Of a stretch of DNA of 64,000 bases, positions 52,264-61,340 are shown in pieces. The DNA comes from Pseudodesulfovibrio senegalensis. GTDB taxonomy: Bacteria > Desulfobacterota > Desulfovibrionia > Desulfovibrionales > Desulfovibrionaceae. The stretch spans positions 124,001 through 188,000 of the forward strand of contig NZ_WAIE01000003.1 of the NCBI RefSeq assembly GCF_008830225.1, given 5' to 3'. Both the position numbers and the translations under genes were made by a program. The notes under the pieces were generated by a model. The model was not told the origin of the DNA. It made no database searches and saw only the letters and a list, made by a program, of their open reading frames with translations. Numbering within the stretch: the stretch's first letter is position 1; every line of letters begins with the position of its first letter.

Positions 52264-52812
52264 ATGAATCAATCGCTTCTCGACATGCATCGTCTGGTGT
52301 GGGTGTCCCTGATGGCCGCTGTGGTGGCTGCCAGTTCCTATCTGGTCATCCCCATCGGCCCCATTCCCTTTTCCCTGCAGCCCGTGTTCGTTTTTCTGGC
52401 CGGATACCTGCTTGGTGCGGCGCGGGGATTTTTTGTCATGTGCCTGTATCTTGCCGCCGGGATCATCGGGTTGCCCGTGTTTGCGGGCGGCGCAGCCGGG
52501 GTGGGGCACCTGATCGGACCCACGGGCGGATACCTCGTTGGTTTTCTGGTCTCGCCGCTGCTCACGGGCCGGGCCAGAGCCGAGAGCGAAAACGGATCCG
52601 TGCGCTGGATTTCCGGGCTGTTCTGGGGCATTATCGCCATTATCGTGACGTATGGATTGGGCTTTGTCTGGCTCAAGACGTTTGCGGACATCACCTGGGC
52701 GCGCGCCTTTGCCGTGGGAGTTGTTCCCTTTGCGCCATGGGACATGATCAAGATAGCGGTTGCCGTGGGGTGCTGTCGGTATCTGCAAAAATATAACCTT
52801 GCGCCGCGCTAG
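52264..52812 (+). CDS. bioY: Biotin transporter substrate-binding subunit BioY
   Basis: BioY is the S component of the ECF biotin transporter; it binds biotin in the membrane. The 182-residue length and six hydrophobic segments are standard, with family motifs SSYLVIPIGPIPFSLQPV and GHLIGPTGGYLVGF. No energising EcfA/EcfT (BioM/BioN) genes follow, so it either works alone or uses units elsewhere. AAGGAGA lies just before the ATG. It starts nine bases after bioB, which combines biotin synthesis and uptake in one operon. Confidence 0.94.
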   Translation: MNQSLLDMHRLVWVSLMAAVVAASSYLVIPIGPIPFSLQPVFVFLAGYLLGAARGFFVMCLYLAAGIIGLPVFAGGAAGVGHLIGPTGGYLVGFLVSPLLTGRARAESENGSVRWISGLFWGIIAIIVTYGLGFVWLKTFADITWARAFAVGVVPFAPWDMIKIAVAVGCCRYLQKYNLAPR

Positions 52813-52849
52813 GCGTCCAGCGGAGTCCACAATTCCATCGCTGAAGACC

Positions 52850-53632
52850 ATGAACCGTTCCGGAACGGATTCCCTGACCTTCGCCATGGTGCGCTGTTTT
52901 GCCCGCTGCCTGCTGGCCGGGGCCGCGTTCAATACGCGCGGCATGCAGAACATCAGTCTGGTCTTCTGCATGCAGCCCGGGCTGGAACTCATTCACCCGG
53001 ACCCGCGTGAATACCGCAAGGCCCTGCGGCGCTATGTGCGCCACTACCAGTCGCATCCGTTCTGGATGCCCTGTCTTGTGGGACTTTTCCTGCACATGGA
53101 GCGCGCCATTGCCGCGGGGCGCATGCCCGCAGCCGCTTTGGCCAAGGTCAAGGACACCACGGCCTACACGCTTTCGGCCATCGGCGATTCGGTGTTTGCG
53201 GGCAGCCTGCTCATTTTCTGGGCGCTGGGGACCATCTGTCTGCTGTTGCAGGGGCACACCCTGCTGCCATTGCTGGCCGGAATCACATTTTTCACGGGCT
53301 TGCAATGTTTTCGGGCCTATACGTTCATGGCCGGGTTGCGGGGCGGGTTCCTTTTTCTGGAACGCCTCCGGCATTGGGACCTCATCAACTGGGGGACCCG
53401 GGTCAAATATGCCAACGCCATGCTGCTGCTCTGGCTCTGGATGTTGCTCTGGCCGCGGCCGCTGATCTGGTGGCAGTGGCTGCCGGCCGTGGTCGGGCTG
53501 ATGCTTTTCGGCCGTTTCGTGCGTACCGGACTGGTTTCGCGCGTACTGGCGGCCATGGCGTTTCTGGCGCTGGTGCAGTTTTACCCGCTGGTGCGGGAGG
53601 GTATTCTGGACATCCTCGGGGCCATGGGGTAG
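52850..53632 (+). CDS. PTS mannose-family EIID-like membrane component
   Basis: This 260-residue protein resembles the IID subunit of mannose/fructose/sorbose PTS permeases: AGAAFNTRGMQNISLVFCMQPGL, then EYRKALRRYVRHYQSHPFWMPCLVG and AIGDSVFAGSLLIFWA. It has hydrophobic segments in its C-terminal half. The usual EIIA, EIIB and EIIC partners are not adjacent; the gene instead lies after bioY and before ptsH. It could belong to a split permease or be part of a regulatory PTS. The start at 52850 lacks a clear Shine-Dalgarno. Confidence 0.85.
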   Translation: MNRSGTDSLTFAMVRCFARCLLAGAAFNTRGMQNISLVFCMQPGLELIHPDPREYRKALRRYVRHYQSHPFWMPCLVGLFLHMERAIAAGRMPAAALAKVKDTTAYTLSAIGDSVFAGSLLIFWALGTICLLLQGHTLLPLLAGITFFTGLQCFRAYTFMAGLRGGFLFLERLRHWDLINWGTRVKYANAMLLLWLWMLLWPRPLIWWQWLPAVVGLMLFGRFVRTGLVSRVLAAMAFLALVQFYPLVREGILDILGAMG

Positions 53633-53658
53633 GCGACAATGGCCGCGAGGACAAACTG

Positions 53659-53994
53659 ATGACAACAAGGTTATCGAGCATGGATGAAAAGAGTGCGGTG
53701 AATATGACGGACGGCGAGGACGGCGAAAGCCTGATCCGGGAGGTCGTGGTGGCCAATCAGCACGGCCTGCACGCCCGGCCTGCCGGAAAACTGGCGCAAC
53801 TGGCCCAGACCTTTGCCGCCGACGTGGTCATCACTCTGGATGAGCAGGAAGTGGATGCCAAGAGCATTCTGGACGTTCTGACCCTTGCCGCAGGGCAGGG
53901 AGCCATCCTTCAACTGCGCGCTTCGGGCAGTGATGCCGCTGAGGCGCTGGACCGGCTGGAAGCATTGATTTCCGGACGGTTCGAAGAGGAGTAA
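53659..53994 (+). CDS. ptsH: PTS phosphocarrier protein HPr
   Basis: HPr passes phosphate from EI to EII proteins. The 111-residue frame is ~22 residues longer at the N-terminus than usual HPr; ATG 53659 has GAGG eight bases upstream, but internal ATGs at 53680 or 53704 are possible. The active-site histidine is His38 (NQHGLHARPAG). The regulatory serine is Ser69 in DAKSILDVLTLAA, the position phosphorylated by HPr kinase in bacteria that have it. It precedes ptsI by two bases. Confidence 0.95.
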   Translation: MTTRLSSMDEKSAVNMTDGEDGESLIREVVVANQHGLHARPAGKLAQLAQTFAADVVITLDEQEVDAKSILDVLTLAAGQGAILQLRASGSDAAEALDRLEALISGRFEEE

Positions 53995-53996
53995 AC

Positions 53997-55781
53997 GTGG
54001 CGGGCAAGGTGATATCCGGTATTCCGGTCGCTTCGGGCATTGCCATCGGCAAGGCCATTTTCGTGAACCGCAGCCACAAGGCCACTCTGCCGAGGCAGAC
54101 CGTGGCCCCTGCGCTGGTGGAAAACGAAGTGGAGCGTCTGGAGGTGGCTTTTGCGAACACCGCGGAAGACCTTGCCTCCATTCGCGGGCAGGTGCCGGAC
54201 GAGCTGCGCGAATACAGCATGCTCATCGACACGCACCTGCTCATGCTCAAGGACCCCCTTCTTCTGGGCGCTGCCTGCGACTACATCCGTTCACTGAGTC
54301 TCAACGCGGAATGGGCCCTGGAAAAGGCGGTTTCCGACCAGGCCGACAAGTTCGGTGCCGTGGACGATCCCTACATCCGCGAGCGCATGCAGGACGTGCG
54401 CGTGGTGGCGGACCGCGTCCAGAGCAAACTGGCCGGGCGCAGCAAGGATTTCAAGGCCATTCAGGGCCGTTTCGTGATCATGGCCCACGACCTCAGCCCC
54501 GCAGACACCGTGGAGCTGGAAGTGGACAAGATCATGGCCTTTGCCACGGTGCAGGGCGGCAAGACGTCGCATACGGGCATCATGGCCCGCACGCTGGGCA
54601 TCCCCGCGCTGGTGGGGGTTTCCCGGCTGGAGGACGACGTCAATGACGGCGACCTTGTCATCATCGACGGGCTTGGCGGCAAGATCATCGTCAATCCGGG
54701 CGAGGACGAGCTGGCCGACTACAACGAACGCGCGGCCCAGTTCGAGCAGTACACCCGCAAGATCCGGCGGCATTGCCAGCTTCCGGCCGAGACCATCGAC
54801 GGGTTCCGGGTTCAGGTGCACGCCAACATCGAATTGGTGGAAGAGGTGGCCGCTGTTCTGGACAACGGCGGCGAAGGCATCGGCCTGTACCGTACGGAAT
54901 ATGCCTACATGAACCGCACCGCACTGCCCACCGAGGACGAACTGGTGGAAAAGTATGCGGAACTGGCGTCCATCATGGCTCCGCAAAAGGTGGTCTTCCG
55001 CACCCTTGATCTGGGCGCGGACAAGGCCATGAACCAGTACGGCGACCTGAACGAGGCCAACCCGGCCATGGGCCTGCGCGCCATCCGGTTCTGCCTCAAG
55101 CACCCGCAGTTGTTCAAGACCCAGCTGCGCGCCATTCTCCGGGCCAGCGCCAACGGCAACGTGGCCATCATGTTTCCCATGATTTCCGGCATCCGTGAGG
55201 TGCGGCAGGCCAAGGCGTGGCTGGCGCAGGCCAAGGCGGAACTGCGCCGGGAAGGTTTTGAATACGACCCGGAAATGCCCGTGGGCATCATGATCGAGGT
55301 TCCGGCCGCGGTCATGATTGCGGATTTTCTGGCCCGCGAGGTGGATTTTTTCAGCATCGGCACCAACGACCTGATCCAGTACAGCATCGGCGTGGACCGC
55401 ACCAACCACCACGTTTCCTACCTGTACCAGCCGCTGCACCCGGCCACGCTCAAGTCCATCAAGCTGGTGGTGGACGCCGCGCATCAGGCCGGCATCGAGG
55501 TCAGCCTGTGCGGCGAGGTGGCTTCGGACCCGTTCTGCGTGCCCATCCTCATGGGCATGGGCATCGATTCCATTTCCTTGACGCCGCAGGCCATTCCGGG
55601 CATCAAGCGCATCATTCGCCAGACCAAGATGCGCGACTGCCGCGAGCTGTTGCGCAAGGTGCTGGAATGCCGCACCGTGCACCGCATCAACGGCCTGGTC
55701 ATGGAAAATATTTTTAACGCGTATCCCGAGGAGCTGGCCTTTTTTGCCTCGCTGCTCGAAAATGACGAAATATCGGCCTGA
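53997..55781 (+). CDS. ptsI: PTS enzyme I (PEP-protein phosphotransferase)
   Basis: EI autophosphorylates with PEP and transfers phosphate to HPr. The 594-residue protein is slightly longer than the usual ~575. It has the HPr-binding helical domain, the phosphohistidine motif GGKTSHTGIMAR (His192) and the PEP-binding TIM barrel with GIGLYRTEYAY, KVVFRTLDLGADK and FFSIGTNDLIQYSIGVDR. The start is GTG at 53997 with GAGGAG just upstream, and is two bases after the ptsH stop, so they are coupled. smpB follows after 15 bases. Confidence 0.97.
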   Translation: MAGKVISGIPVASGIAIGKAIFVNRSHKATLPRQTVAPALVENEVERLEVAFANTAEDLASIRGQVPDELREYSMLIDTHLLMLKDPLLLGAACDYIRSLSLNAEWALEKAVSDQADKFGAVDDPYIRERMQDVRVVADRVQSKLAGRSKDFKAIQGRFVIMAHDLSPADTVELEVDKIMAFATVQGGKTSHTGIMARTLGIPALVGVSRLEDDVNDGDLVIIDGLGGKIIVNPGEDELADYNERAAQFEQYTRKIRRHCQLPAETIDGFRVQVHANIELVEEVAAVLDNGGEGIGLYRTEYAYMNRTALPTEDELVEKYAELASIMAPQKVVFRTLDLGADKAMNQYGDLNEANPAMGLRAIRFCLKHPQLFKTQLRAILRASANGNVAIMFPMISGIREVRQAKAWLAQAKAELRREGFEYDPEMPVGIMIEVPAAVMIADFLAREVDFFSIGTNDLIQYSIGVDRTNHHVSYLYQPLHPATLKSIKLVVDAAHQAGIEVSLCGEVASDPFCVPILMGMGIDSISLTPQAIPGIKRIIRQTKMRDCRELLRKVLECRTVHRINGLVMENIFNAYPEELAFFASLLENDEISA

Positions 55782-55796
55782 CGCCGAACACATATC

Positions 55797-56282
55797 ATGA
55801 GCAAGAAAAAGAAATCAGTTGTCAAGCCCGGGCAGAAACTCATTGCCCAGAACAAGCAGGCCCGCCGTCTGTTTGATCTTTCCGAATTCATGGAGGCCGG
55901 ACTGGTGCTGCAGGGGTGCGAGGTCAAGTCCCTGCGCATCGGGCGTGTGAACTTCAAGGACGGCTACGTGCGCTTCTCCAATGGCGAGGCGTGGCTCGTG
56001 GGCGTGCATATCTCGCCCTATGAAAACACCGGCGTGCTGGCCCAGCCCGATCCCGAGCGGCCGCGCAAGCTGCTGCTGCATTCGCGCGAGATCACGGCGT
56101 TTCAGGCCAAGGCCGAGCAGAAGGGGCTGTCTGTCGTGCCCACCAAGATGTATTTCTCGGCCGGGCGGGTCAAGGTGCAGATCGCGCTGGGCAAGGGCAA
56201 GAACGTGCGCTCCAAGCGCGACGACCTCAAGGCCCGCGACATCGCCCGAGACACGGCCCGACAGCTCGCCGCCTACAAGTAG
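55797..56282 (+). CDS. smpB: SsrA-binding protein SmpB
   Basis: SmpB binds tmRNA and is needed for trans-translation, which rescues stalled ribosomes. The 161-residue protein has the OB-fold markers [39 protein letters not shown] and the C-terminal basic tail [20 protein letters not shown]. Length is normal. No Shine-Dalgarno is obvious before the ATG at 55797; it may be translated by coupling with ptsI. No ssrA gene is visible in the following 250 bases. Confidence 0.96.
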   Translation: MSKKKKSVVKPGQKLIAQNKQARRLFDLSEFMEAGLVLQGCEVKSLRIGRVNFKDGYVRFSNGEAWLVGVHISPYENTGVLAQPDPERPRKLLLHSREITAFQAKAEQKGLSVVPTKMYFSAGRVKVQIALGKGKNVRSKRDDLKARDIARDTARQLAAYK

Positions 56283-56532
56283 CGGGTTCCCCCGGTATAT
56301 TCCTTTTAGGACGCGGAGAGTGATCCGCTGAACCGGCTCTTGCGCCGGGGTGCACTGGTGCGCTGTTCTGTCTGCGGCGAACCGGGTGCATGCGGCAGTG
56401 TATCTTCCGTCTTTCCGGTCGCCCGGGGTGGCGGCATCGTTTTTTCCCGACCATGAGGGCTCCGCTTGAAGGCGCCCGTTCACGCGAGCCTGTTCCCGGG
56501 CCTCACCGTGCGGCAATGTCGCCGTTCGCCGG

Positions 56533-57657
56533 TTATCGGCGGATGATGAGGGTCTGGCCGGGATGGATGGTGCTTTTGCGGGTCAGGTTGTTCAGCCGCA
56601 AAAGCTTGGTCAGCGACATGTGGTATCGCTGGGCAATGCGCAACAGCGTGTCGCCCCGGCGCACCTTGTGCACCTTGCCCTTGTGCGCGGCCCGGTATTG
56701 TTCGATGAGCGGCTTGTAGCGTTCGGCAAAGCCCTTGGCCGCGCCTTCGGGAATGAAGAGCATGTGCGTGCCGTGGGGCAGGCGGTCGCGGATGAACTGG
56801 GGGTTGAGGTCGCGGATGTTCTTGTAGGTGGTGTTCGCGGCCTTGGCCACGAGCATGAGCGGCGTGTAGCCCCGGCAGCGCAGCCGGATGCGGTCGAAGC
56901 GGATGGGTCGGTAAAAATCCTGCGGCACCAGCCGGAATCCGTAGCGGTCCGGATTGGAGAGCAGCATCTTGGCCGCGATGGCGCGGATCACGTAGCGTTC
57001 GGTTTCCGTGGGCAGATGCAGTTGGTAGTAATCGCGGATTTCCTGTTTCTTGATGGCTTTTTCCAGCCCGTTTTCACCCATGTTGTAGGCGGCCGCCGCC
57101 AGCGGCCACGACTTGAACTGGTCGTGCAGGTCCGAAAGATAGCGGATGGCGGCCTTGGTGGCCGAATAGAAATTGCGGCGCTCGTCAACGTAGCCGTCCA
57201 CCTCCAGTCCGTACTTGCGGCCCGTGGAGCGGATGAACTGCCAGATGCCGCGCGCCCCACGGTTGGAGCCCACGCTGAGCCGCAACGCGCTCTCGATGAC
57301 CGGCAGGTACTTGAGGTCGTCGGGCATGCGGTTGGCGCGCAGCAGGCTTTCGATGTGCGGGAAATAGCGGCCCGTGCGCTTGATCCAGAGCAGGGTTTGC
57401 GCCCGGTCCCAGTGCATGAGCAGGATTTCCTTTTCAATGCGTTCGCGCACGTCGGGCAGTTGCAGGGGCACGGGTTCGCCGCAAAATGTCAGCGGCCCCT
57501 GTATGCGCGCCACGGATTCCACGGACGGAAACTCCGCGGCAACAAGGGCTTGCGCCAGACGGGAGTCGTTCACGGCAACGGACTGCTGGCCGAGGGCGGG
57601 TACGGTCAGCAACAGAAAAATCACAAGGGCCGAGAGCAGACGCGGCAACCTGAGCAT
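56533..57657 (-). CDS. MltD-like lytic transglycosylase with LysM
   Basis: This 374-residue secreted protein has a signal peptide (about 1-24). A SLT lytic transglycosylase domain follows (about 95-230), with the catalytic Glu in LPVIESALRLSVGS, GARGIWQFIRSTGRKYGL and WPLAAAAYNMGENGL. A further ~80 residues precede one LysM peptidoglycan-binding repeat at the C-terminus (~327-374, KVRRGDTLLRIAQRYH). E. coli MltD has the same domain order with two LysM repeats. It cleaves peptidoglycan in the periplasm. It lies 43 bases after the PhoH-family gene. Confidence 0.92.
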   Translation of the reverse strand: MLRLPRLLSALVIFLLLTVPALGQQSVAVNDSRLAQALVAAEFPSVESVARIQGPLTFCGEPVPLQLPDVRERIEKEILLMHWDRAQTLLWIKRTGRYFPHIESLLRANRMPDDLKYLPVIESALRLSVGSNRGARGIWQFIRSTGRKYGLEVDGYVDERRNFYSATKAAIRYLSDLHDQFKSWPLAAAAYNMGENGLEKAIKKQEIRDYYQLHLPTETERYVIRAIAAKMLLSNPDRYGFRLVPQDFYRPIRFDRIRLRCRGYTPLMLVAKAANTTYKNIRDLNPQFIRDRLPHGTHMLFIPEGAAKGFAERYKPLIEQYRAAHKGKVHKVRRGDTLLRIAQRYHMSLTKLLRLNNLTRKSTIHPGQTLIIRR

Positions 57658-57699
57658 GAAATATGGCTTCCTTACGGCCCGACGGCCGGGCCGTCGGGT

Positions 57700-58890
57700 T
57701 TACAGTTTCGATTTGAGCACAATGTCCGTAATGGGACCGCGTGAACGGTCGCCCTTGAGCACCATGTGCGCATAGTTGGGGTAGCCCCGCAGCTTGCGCA
57801 CGGTCCAGTTCAGACCGTTGTTGGACTCGTTGAGGTACGGATTGTCCACCTGACGGGTGTCGCCCAGACAGATGCACTTGACGTTTTCGCCCATGCGCGT
57901 GAGCAGGGCGCGGGTCTCGCTGCGCGAAAGGTTCTGCATTTCGTCCACGATGACCACGGCGTTTTCAATGTTCATGCCCCGGATGAAGGCCACGGGCTGA
58001 ATCTCGAACCGCTTGGGGTTGAGCTTCAGGTTGTCCGCGGTCGGGTCCGCGAAAATGCGGTTGGCCGGGCGCATGTCGTGCAGCTTGATGAGCAGGTCCT
58101 GAATGTAGCGCACATACGGCAACATCTTTTCCTCAATGTCACCGGGAAGATACCCCATTTTTGCGCCGATCTCCACCACGGGTTTGACCAGGTATATCTT
58201 GCGGAACTGGTTGTCCTTGCGCTCCAGGGTCAGGTACAGGGCCGCGGCCAGCGCCAGAAAGGTCTTGCCGTAGCCGGCCTCGGACTGGATGGACATGAGA
58301 TCGATGCCCGGATGCAGCATGAGTTCCAGCGCAAGGTTCTGGTACACGCTTCTGGGCTTCACGCCCCAGACCTCATGCTGGTAGGCCACGGGATGCGGGC
58401 CGTCCGGGCCGTGGAAAACCGGGGTGCCGCTTTCCCATCGGAAGCAGTTGGGCTGCACTTCCCCGCCTTCGTCCACAAAGCCGGTAAACTGCTGGCTCAT
58501 GGACCGGAACGGGTCGGAGTCGCGGTATTCCTCGCAAGGAATGCCATACACCTTGGCCTTGATCTGCAGGATGCGGTCATTGGTTATGAGAATGGCATCC
58601 TCGGGAGCCATGTGCATGATTTCCTTGAGGATACGGTCGTCCATCCACTCGTCGTCAAGCGTGATGGCAAAATCCGGCGAAAACACGCGCACGTCGTCGT
58701 CGTGGAGAATGGCGCGCACTGCCTGGGACACGATGTGCCCGATGCGCGGGTCTTTCTTGAGCTTGTCCAGTTCGCTGAGAACCGTATAGGGAATGTGGAT
58801 GATGTTTTCCTGCCCGTTGCGCAGGGCAGTGATGCTTTTGGGATTTTCCAGCAGGACGTTGGTATCGAGGACAAAATTTTTCTGGGCCAT
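57700..58890 (-). CDS. PIN-PhoH2 family ATPase/RNase
   Basis: This 396-residue cytoplasmic protein joins an N-terminal PIN ribonuclease domain (VLDTNVLLENP, then DAILITNDRILQIKAKV with the metal-binding aspartates) to a PhoH ATPase domain. The latter has SIQSEAGYGKTFLALAAALY as Walker A and VVIVDEMQNLSRSETRALLTRMG as Walker B. Such PhoH2 proteins (YlaK in Bacillus) have RNA helicase/RNase activity. Start 58890 has GGGGG ~5 bases upstream; the longer frame to 59013 is not supported. It is cotranscribed with the lytic transglycosylase. Confidence 0.93.
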   Translation of the reverse strand: MAQKNFVLDTNVLLENPKSITALRNGQENIIHIPYTVLSELDKLKKDPRIGHIVSQAVRAILHDDDVRVFSPDFAITLDDEWMDDRILKEIMHMAPEDAILITNDRILQIKAKVYGIPCEEYRDSDPFRSMSQQFTGFVDEGGEVQPNCFRWESGTPVFHGPDGPHPVAYQHEVWGVKPRSVYQNLALELMLHPGIDLMSIQSEAGYGKTFLALAAALYLTLERKDNQFRKIYLVKPVVEIGAKMGYLPGDIEEKMLPYVRYIQDLLIKLHDMRPANRIFADPTADNLKLNPKRFEIQPVAFIRGMNIENAVVIVDEMQNLSRSETRALLTRMGENVKCICLGDTRQVDNPYLNESNNGLNWTVRKLRGYPNYAHMVLKGDRSRGPITDIVLKSKL

Positions 58891-59196
58891 TAATCCCCCG
58901 TCCGTATAACCGTTAGATGTTGCTTGCGGGTGACTCCTGACATTGTTCCGCGCCATGCGGTCATCTGTTCGCCGGGTTCCGTTCGCATCCTCCGTTTCGG
59001 TGTATGGAACCACTGTGCGCAGTTTTCGAGAAAAAGTCTAGATCATTGATAGGACACGTTCGGCGGAAATTTCATGGCATCCTCGTGACGAATGCGTCAT
59101 AAGGAACCGGAGTGGCCACGCGGCCCTGTGCCGGGTGCGGTGGTTGCCCTTGCGCGCCACACCCTGTATAGGCGGGAAAAAACAAGGAGACTTTCC
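58891..59196. other. Divergent intergenic region
   Basis: This 306-base gap separates the divergent PhoH2 and HicB genes. Apart from the candidate hicB promoter at 59144-59172 it has no recognised element. In particular no HicA-like frame (about 60 codons with a double-stranded RNA-binding motif) is visible upstream of hicB. Confidence 0.5.
59144..59172 (+). promoter_or_regulatory. Candidate promoter for the hicB gene
   Basis: TTGCCC (59144-59149) and TATAGG (59167-59172) are separated by 17 bases, 24 bases before the start codon. The AAGGAG ribosome binding site lies between. Confidence 0.5.
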
Positions 59197-59598
59197 ATGA
59201 AATACATGGCTCTGCTCAATAAGGAAAAACACGGATTCGGCGTGAGTTTCCCGGATTTTCCGGACTGTACGACCTTTGGCGCGGACGAGGAAGAGGCCGT
59301 GGACATGGCGCACGAGGCCCTGGCCATGTTTGTGGAGCTGCAGCTGGAGTCCGGCATGGACCTGCCCGAGCCCATGAGTAAACAGGACGTGTTGGACCTG
59401 CCCGGAACCGGGGACAAAAAGATCTTCGGCGTCGAGGTTTCGGACGACGGCACGGATTTCGAAGCCGTGGAGCTGACCCTGCACCGCTACCTGCTGGAAC
59501 GCATTGAACAGTATGCGGACAAATACGGCGTGGCTCCTGCAGATTTTCTGGCCGTTGCCGCGCGCGAGGCCATGCGCAAGGATGTATTCAAGGAATAG
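59197..59598 (+). CDS. HicB-like antitoxin family protein, solitary
   Basis: This 133-residue protein has the HicB partial RNase H fold in its first ~60 residues (HGFGVSFPDFPDCTTFGADEEEAVDMAHEAL). A C-terminal ribbon-helix-helix-like DNA-binding segment follows (VELTLHRYLLERIEQYADKYGV). In toxin-antitoxin pairs HicB binds and blocks the mRNA-cleaving HicA and represses its own promoter. No hicA is adjacent on either side, so it may be a regulator that lost its toxin. AAGGAG is eight bases before ATG 59197, and a terminator follows. Confidence 0.85.
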   Translation: MKYMALLNKEKHGFGVSFPDFPDCTTFGADEEEAVDMAHEALAMFVELQLESGMDLPEPMSKQDVLDLPGTGDKKIFGVEVSDDGTDFEAVELTLHRYLLERIEQYADKYGVAPADFLAVAAREAMRKDVFKE

Positions 59599-59705
59599 GC
59601 GGGGCTTTGGAAGCGCTGCGTTGGGCTATGCTTTTGTTGCGGCGCAGTTTTTTTTGTCGGATTGCTGCGGTTACGCGTAGCAGGACGATGCAGCTGTTTT
59701 TGTTG

Positions 59706-59739
59706 AAGGTTTCGTCCGGGAGGACGAAACCTTTTTTTT
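59706..59739 (+). terminator. Terminator after hicB
   Basis: A perfect 12-bp stem (59706-59717 with 59722-59733) with a four-base loop is followed by a T run to 59739. The lead-in TTGAAGGTTTCG is also found at 23659-23670 in the repeat region, so this may be one member of a dispersed stem-loop family. Confidence 0.88.
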
Positions 59740-59831
59740 CGATCCGGTTCGTCCCGTGTCGCGTTCTTGAGGTGTTGCGCGGAAAAACGAGAATGAAGAA
59801 TCGCGTTTTGTTCTCAATATCCCGTTATTAT

Positions 59832-61340
59832 TCATATACTTCCCAGGAACATGGCCACGCCGAAAAGGGCGATGGCCAACGCCCCGCAGATGGAAAGGAA
59901 GGCGTAGACGCGATTGAACAGGGTGCGGTTCTTGCCCGAAATCCTGAGGGTCAGGCCGCGCGCGCTCACGGCGGCCCATGCGAACAGTGTGGTGGTCAGA
60001 CCCATGCCCAGCGCCATGGCCAGCATGGCGGCAATGCCCGCTCCCACGATGTTCAGGCCCACGGCAAAGGCCAGTATCACGGCAGCGCCCGGACAGGGCA
60101 CCACGCCGGTGACAAAGGAGACCAGCAACACGCTGCCCATGTGTTCGGAACGGGCGACCTCGCCCGCATCCACCGGACAGGCAGCGCCGCGCAGCAGCCC
60201 GCCTTTTCTGAGGTCCCGGATAATGGCCACGCACAGGCCGAGGCCCACGAGCGTGAGCAAGGCATAGCTGGCGGGCTGTATGATCTTGTCCGCGCTCTGG
60301 AAGCCGCCCATGCCCGAACCGAGCAGCCAGTAGGCCCCCATGACAACGATGGTGGCCGAGGCGACATGCACGAAGGTGATGGCGTGGCCCATGACGGCTC
60401 CGAGCCACAGGGAACCGGGCCGGGCCAGAAAATAGGAACAGACCACGGTCTTGCCGTGCCCCGGGCCGATGGCGTGCACGCCGCCGTAAAGAAAGGAGAG
60501 CAGCAGGAACATCCAGAAACCCTTGCCCAGCGGGTTTGTTCGAATGTCGGTGGCCAACGCCGTGAGTTTTTTCTTGATGGCTTTTTGCAGGGCCACAACC
60601 TGACCCATGAGCCGCTGCAGAAGGGAGGGCGTGGCGGATCCGGGCTGCGGTTCGGATATGTCTGCCTGCCGTGTTGCTCTGGAGGCGGGGGCGGGCATGG
60701 TTGATCCTGCGGGTTCGAGCCGGAGGGTGATGGCCTGCGGAATGACGAACCCGCCCCAGTAGGCCAGGTCCGGAGCCGGGGCAATGGAGTGGCTGACGCT
60801 GAACGGTCCGCCCACGTCAATGCCCAGTTGGTCCTTGAGCAGCAGCATGTCCGCGTAATATTCCCGGTCACAGATGGTGATGCGGATTGTCGCGGGGTGC
60901 TGCACAGGGATGTCCAGCGCAAGGAAAAAATCGTAGATCAGGCGGTTGTCGTCGGAGACCGAGGCGTGAAAGTCGCTGGTCTGTCCGGGCTTCAGGCGCT
61001 GGCCGTCCACCTGCACGATGGTGAAATACCCCACGTTTTTCAGGTTGGCAAAACCGCCGTCACGAATGGCTTCCTGTCCTTTCGGGGTCTTCAGGTCCGC
61101 CGGGGTCAGGCCCAGATCGGACAGCAGGGCCGCGGTGAACATGTCGTCGAAGAGCCAGTGGTGGCGAATTCCGGACAAACCGTCCTTGCCGATGACCAGT
61201 GTGGGGGTGGCGTCCACGAATACGTGCGGATGAGCCGGGGCCGGAGCCGCGTGGAGCAGCAGGGCGACCGGCAGCAACACGATCATGAGGGTTGCCATGC
61301 GGGAGATGATGCGCGCCATGGAGGGAGTATCTATCCGCAT
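59832..61340 (-). CDS. DUF1007-NicO fusion, nickel/cobalt exporter type
   Basis: This 502-residue membrane protein has two parts. Residues ~35-215 after a signal segment form a periplasmic DUF1007 domain (HPHVFVDATPTLV, HHWLFDDMFTAALL). Residues ~270-500 form a NicO/RcnA-type transporter with about six helices and metal-binding motifs (HAIGPGHGKTVV, MGHAITFVHVASA, GVVPCPGAAVIL). A Pro/Ser-rich linker joins them. Related proteins export or import Ni/Co. Start 61340 or 61319 (MARIIS) is possible; neither has a clear Shine-Dalgarno. No metal regulator is adjacent. Confidence 0.88.
   Translation of the reverse strand: MRIDTPSMARIISRMATLMIVLLPVALLLHAAPAPAHPHVFVDATPTLVIGKDGLSGIRHHWLFDDMFTAALLSDLGLTPADLKTPKGQEAIRDGGFANLKNVGYFTIVQVDGQRLKPGQTSDFHASVSDDNRLIYDFFLALDIPVQHPATIRITICDREYYADMLLLKDQLGIDVGGPFSVSHSIAPAPDLAYWGGFVIPQAITLRLEPAGSTMPAPASRATRQADISEPQPGSATPSLLQRLMGQVVALQKAIKKKLTALATDIRTNPLGKGFWMFLLLSFLYGGVHAIGPGHGKTVVCSYFLARPGSLWLGAVMGHAITFVHVASATIVVMGAYWLLGSGMGGFQSADKIIQPASYALLTLVGLGLCVAIIRDLRKGGLLRGAACPVDAGEVARSEHMGSVLLVSFVTGVVPCPGAAVILAFAVGLNIVGAGIAAMLAMALGMGLTTTLFAWAAVSARGLTLRISGKNRTLFNRVYAFLSICGALAIALFGVAMFLGSI

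Noticed and set aside
56283-56532. ssrA (tmRNA) gene after smpB
   Set aside because: No tRNA-Ala-like ends or proteolysis-tag frame were visible in the gap.
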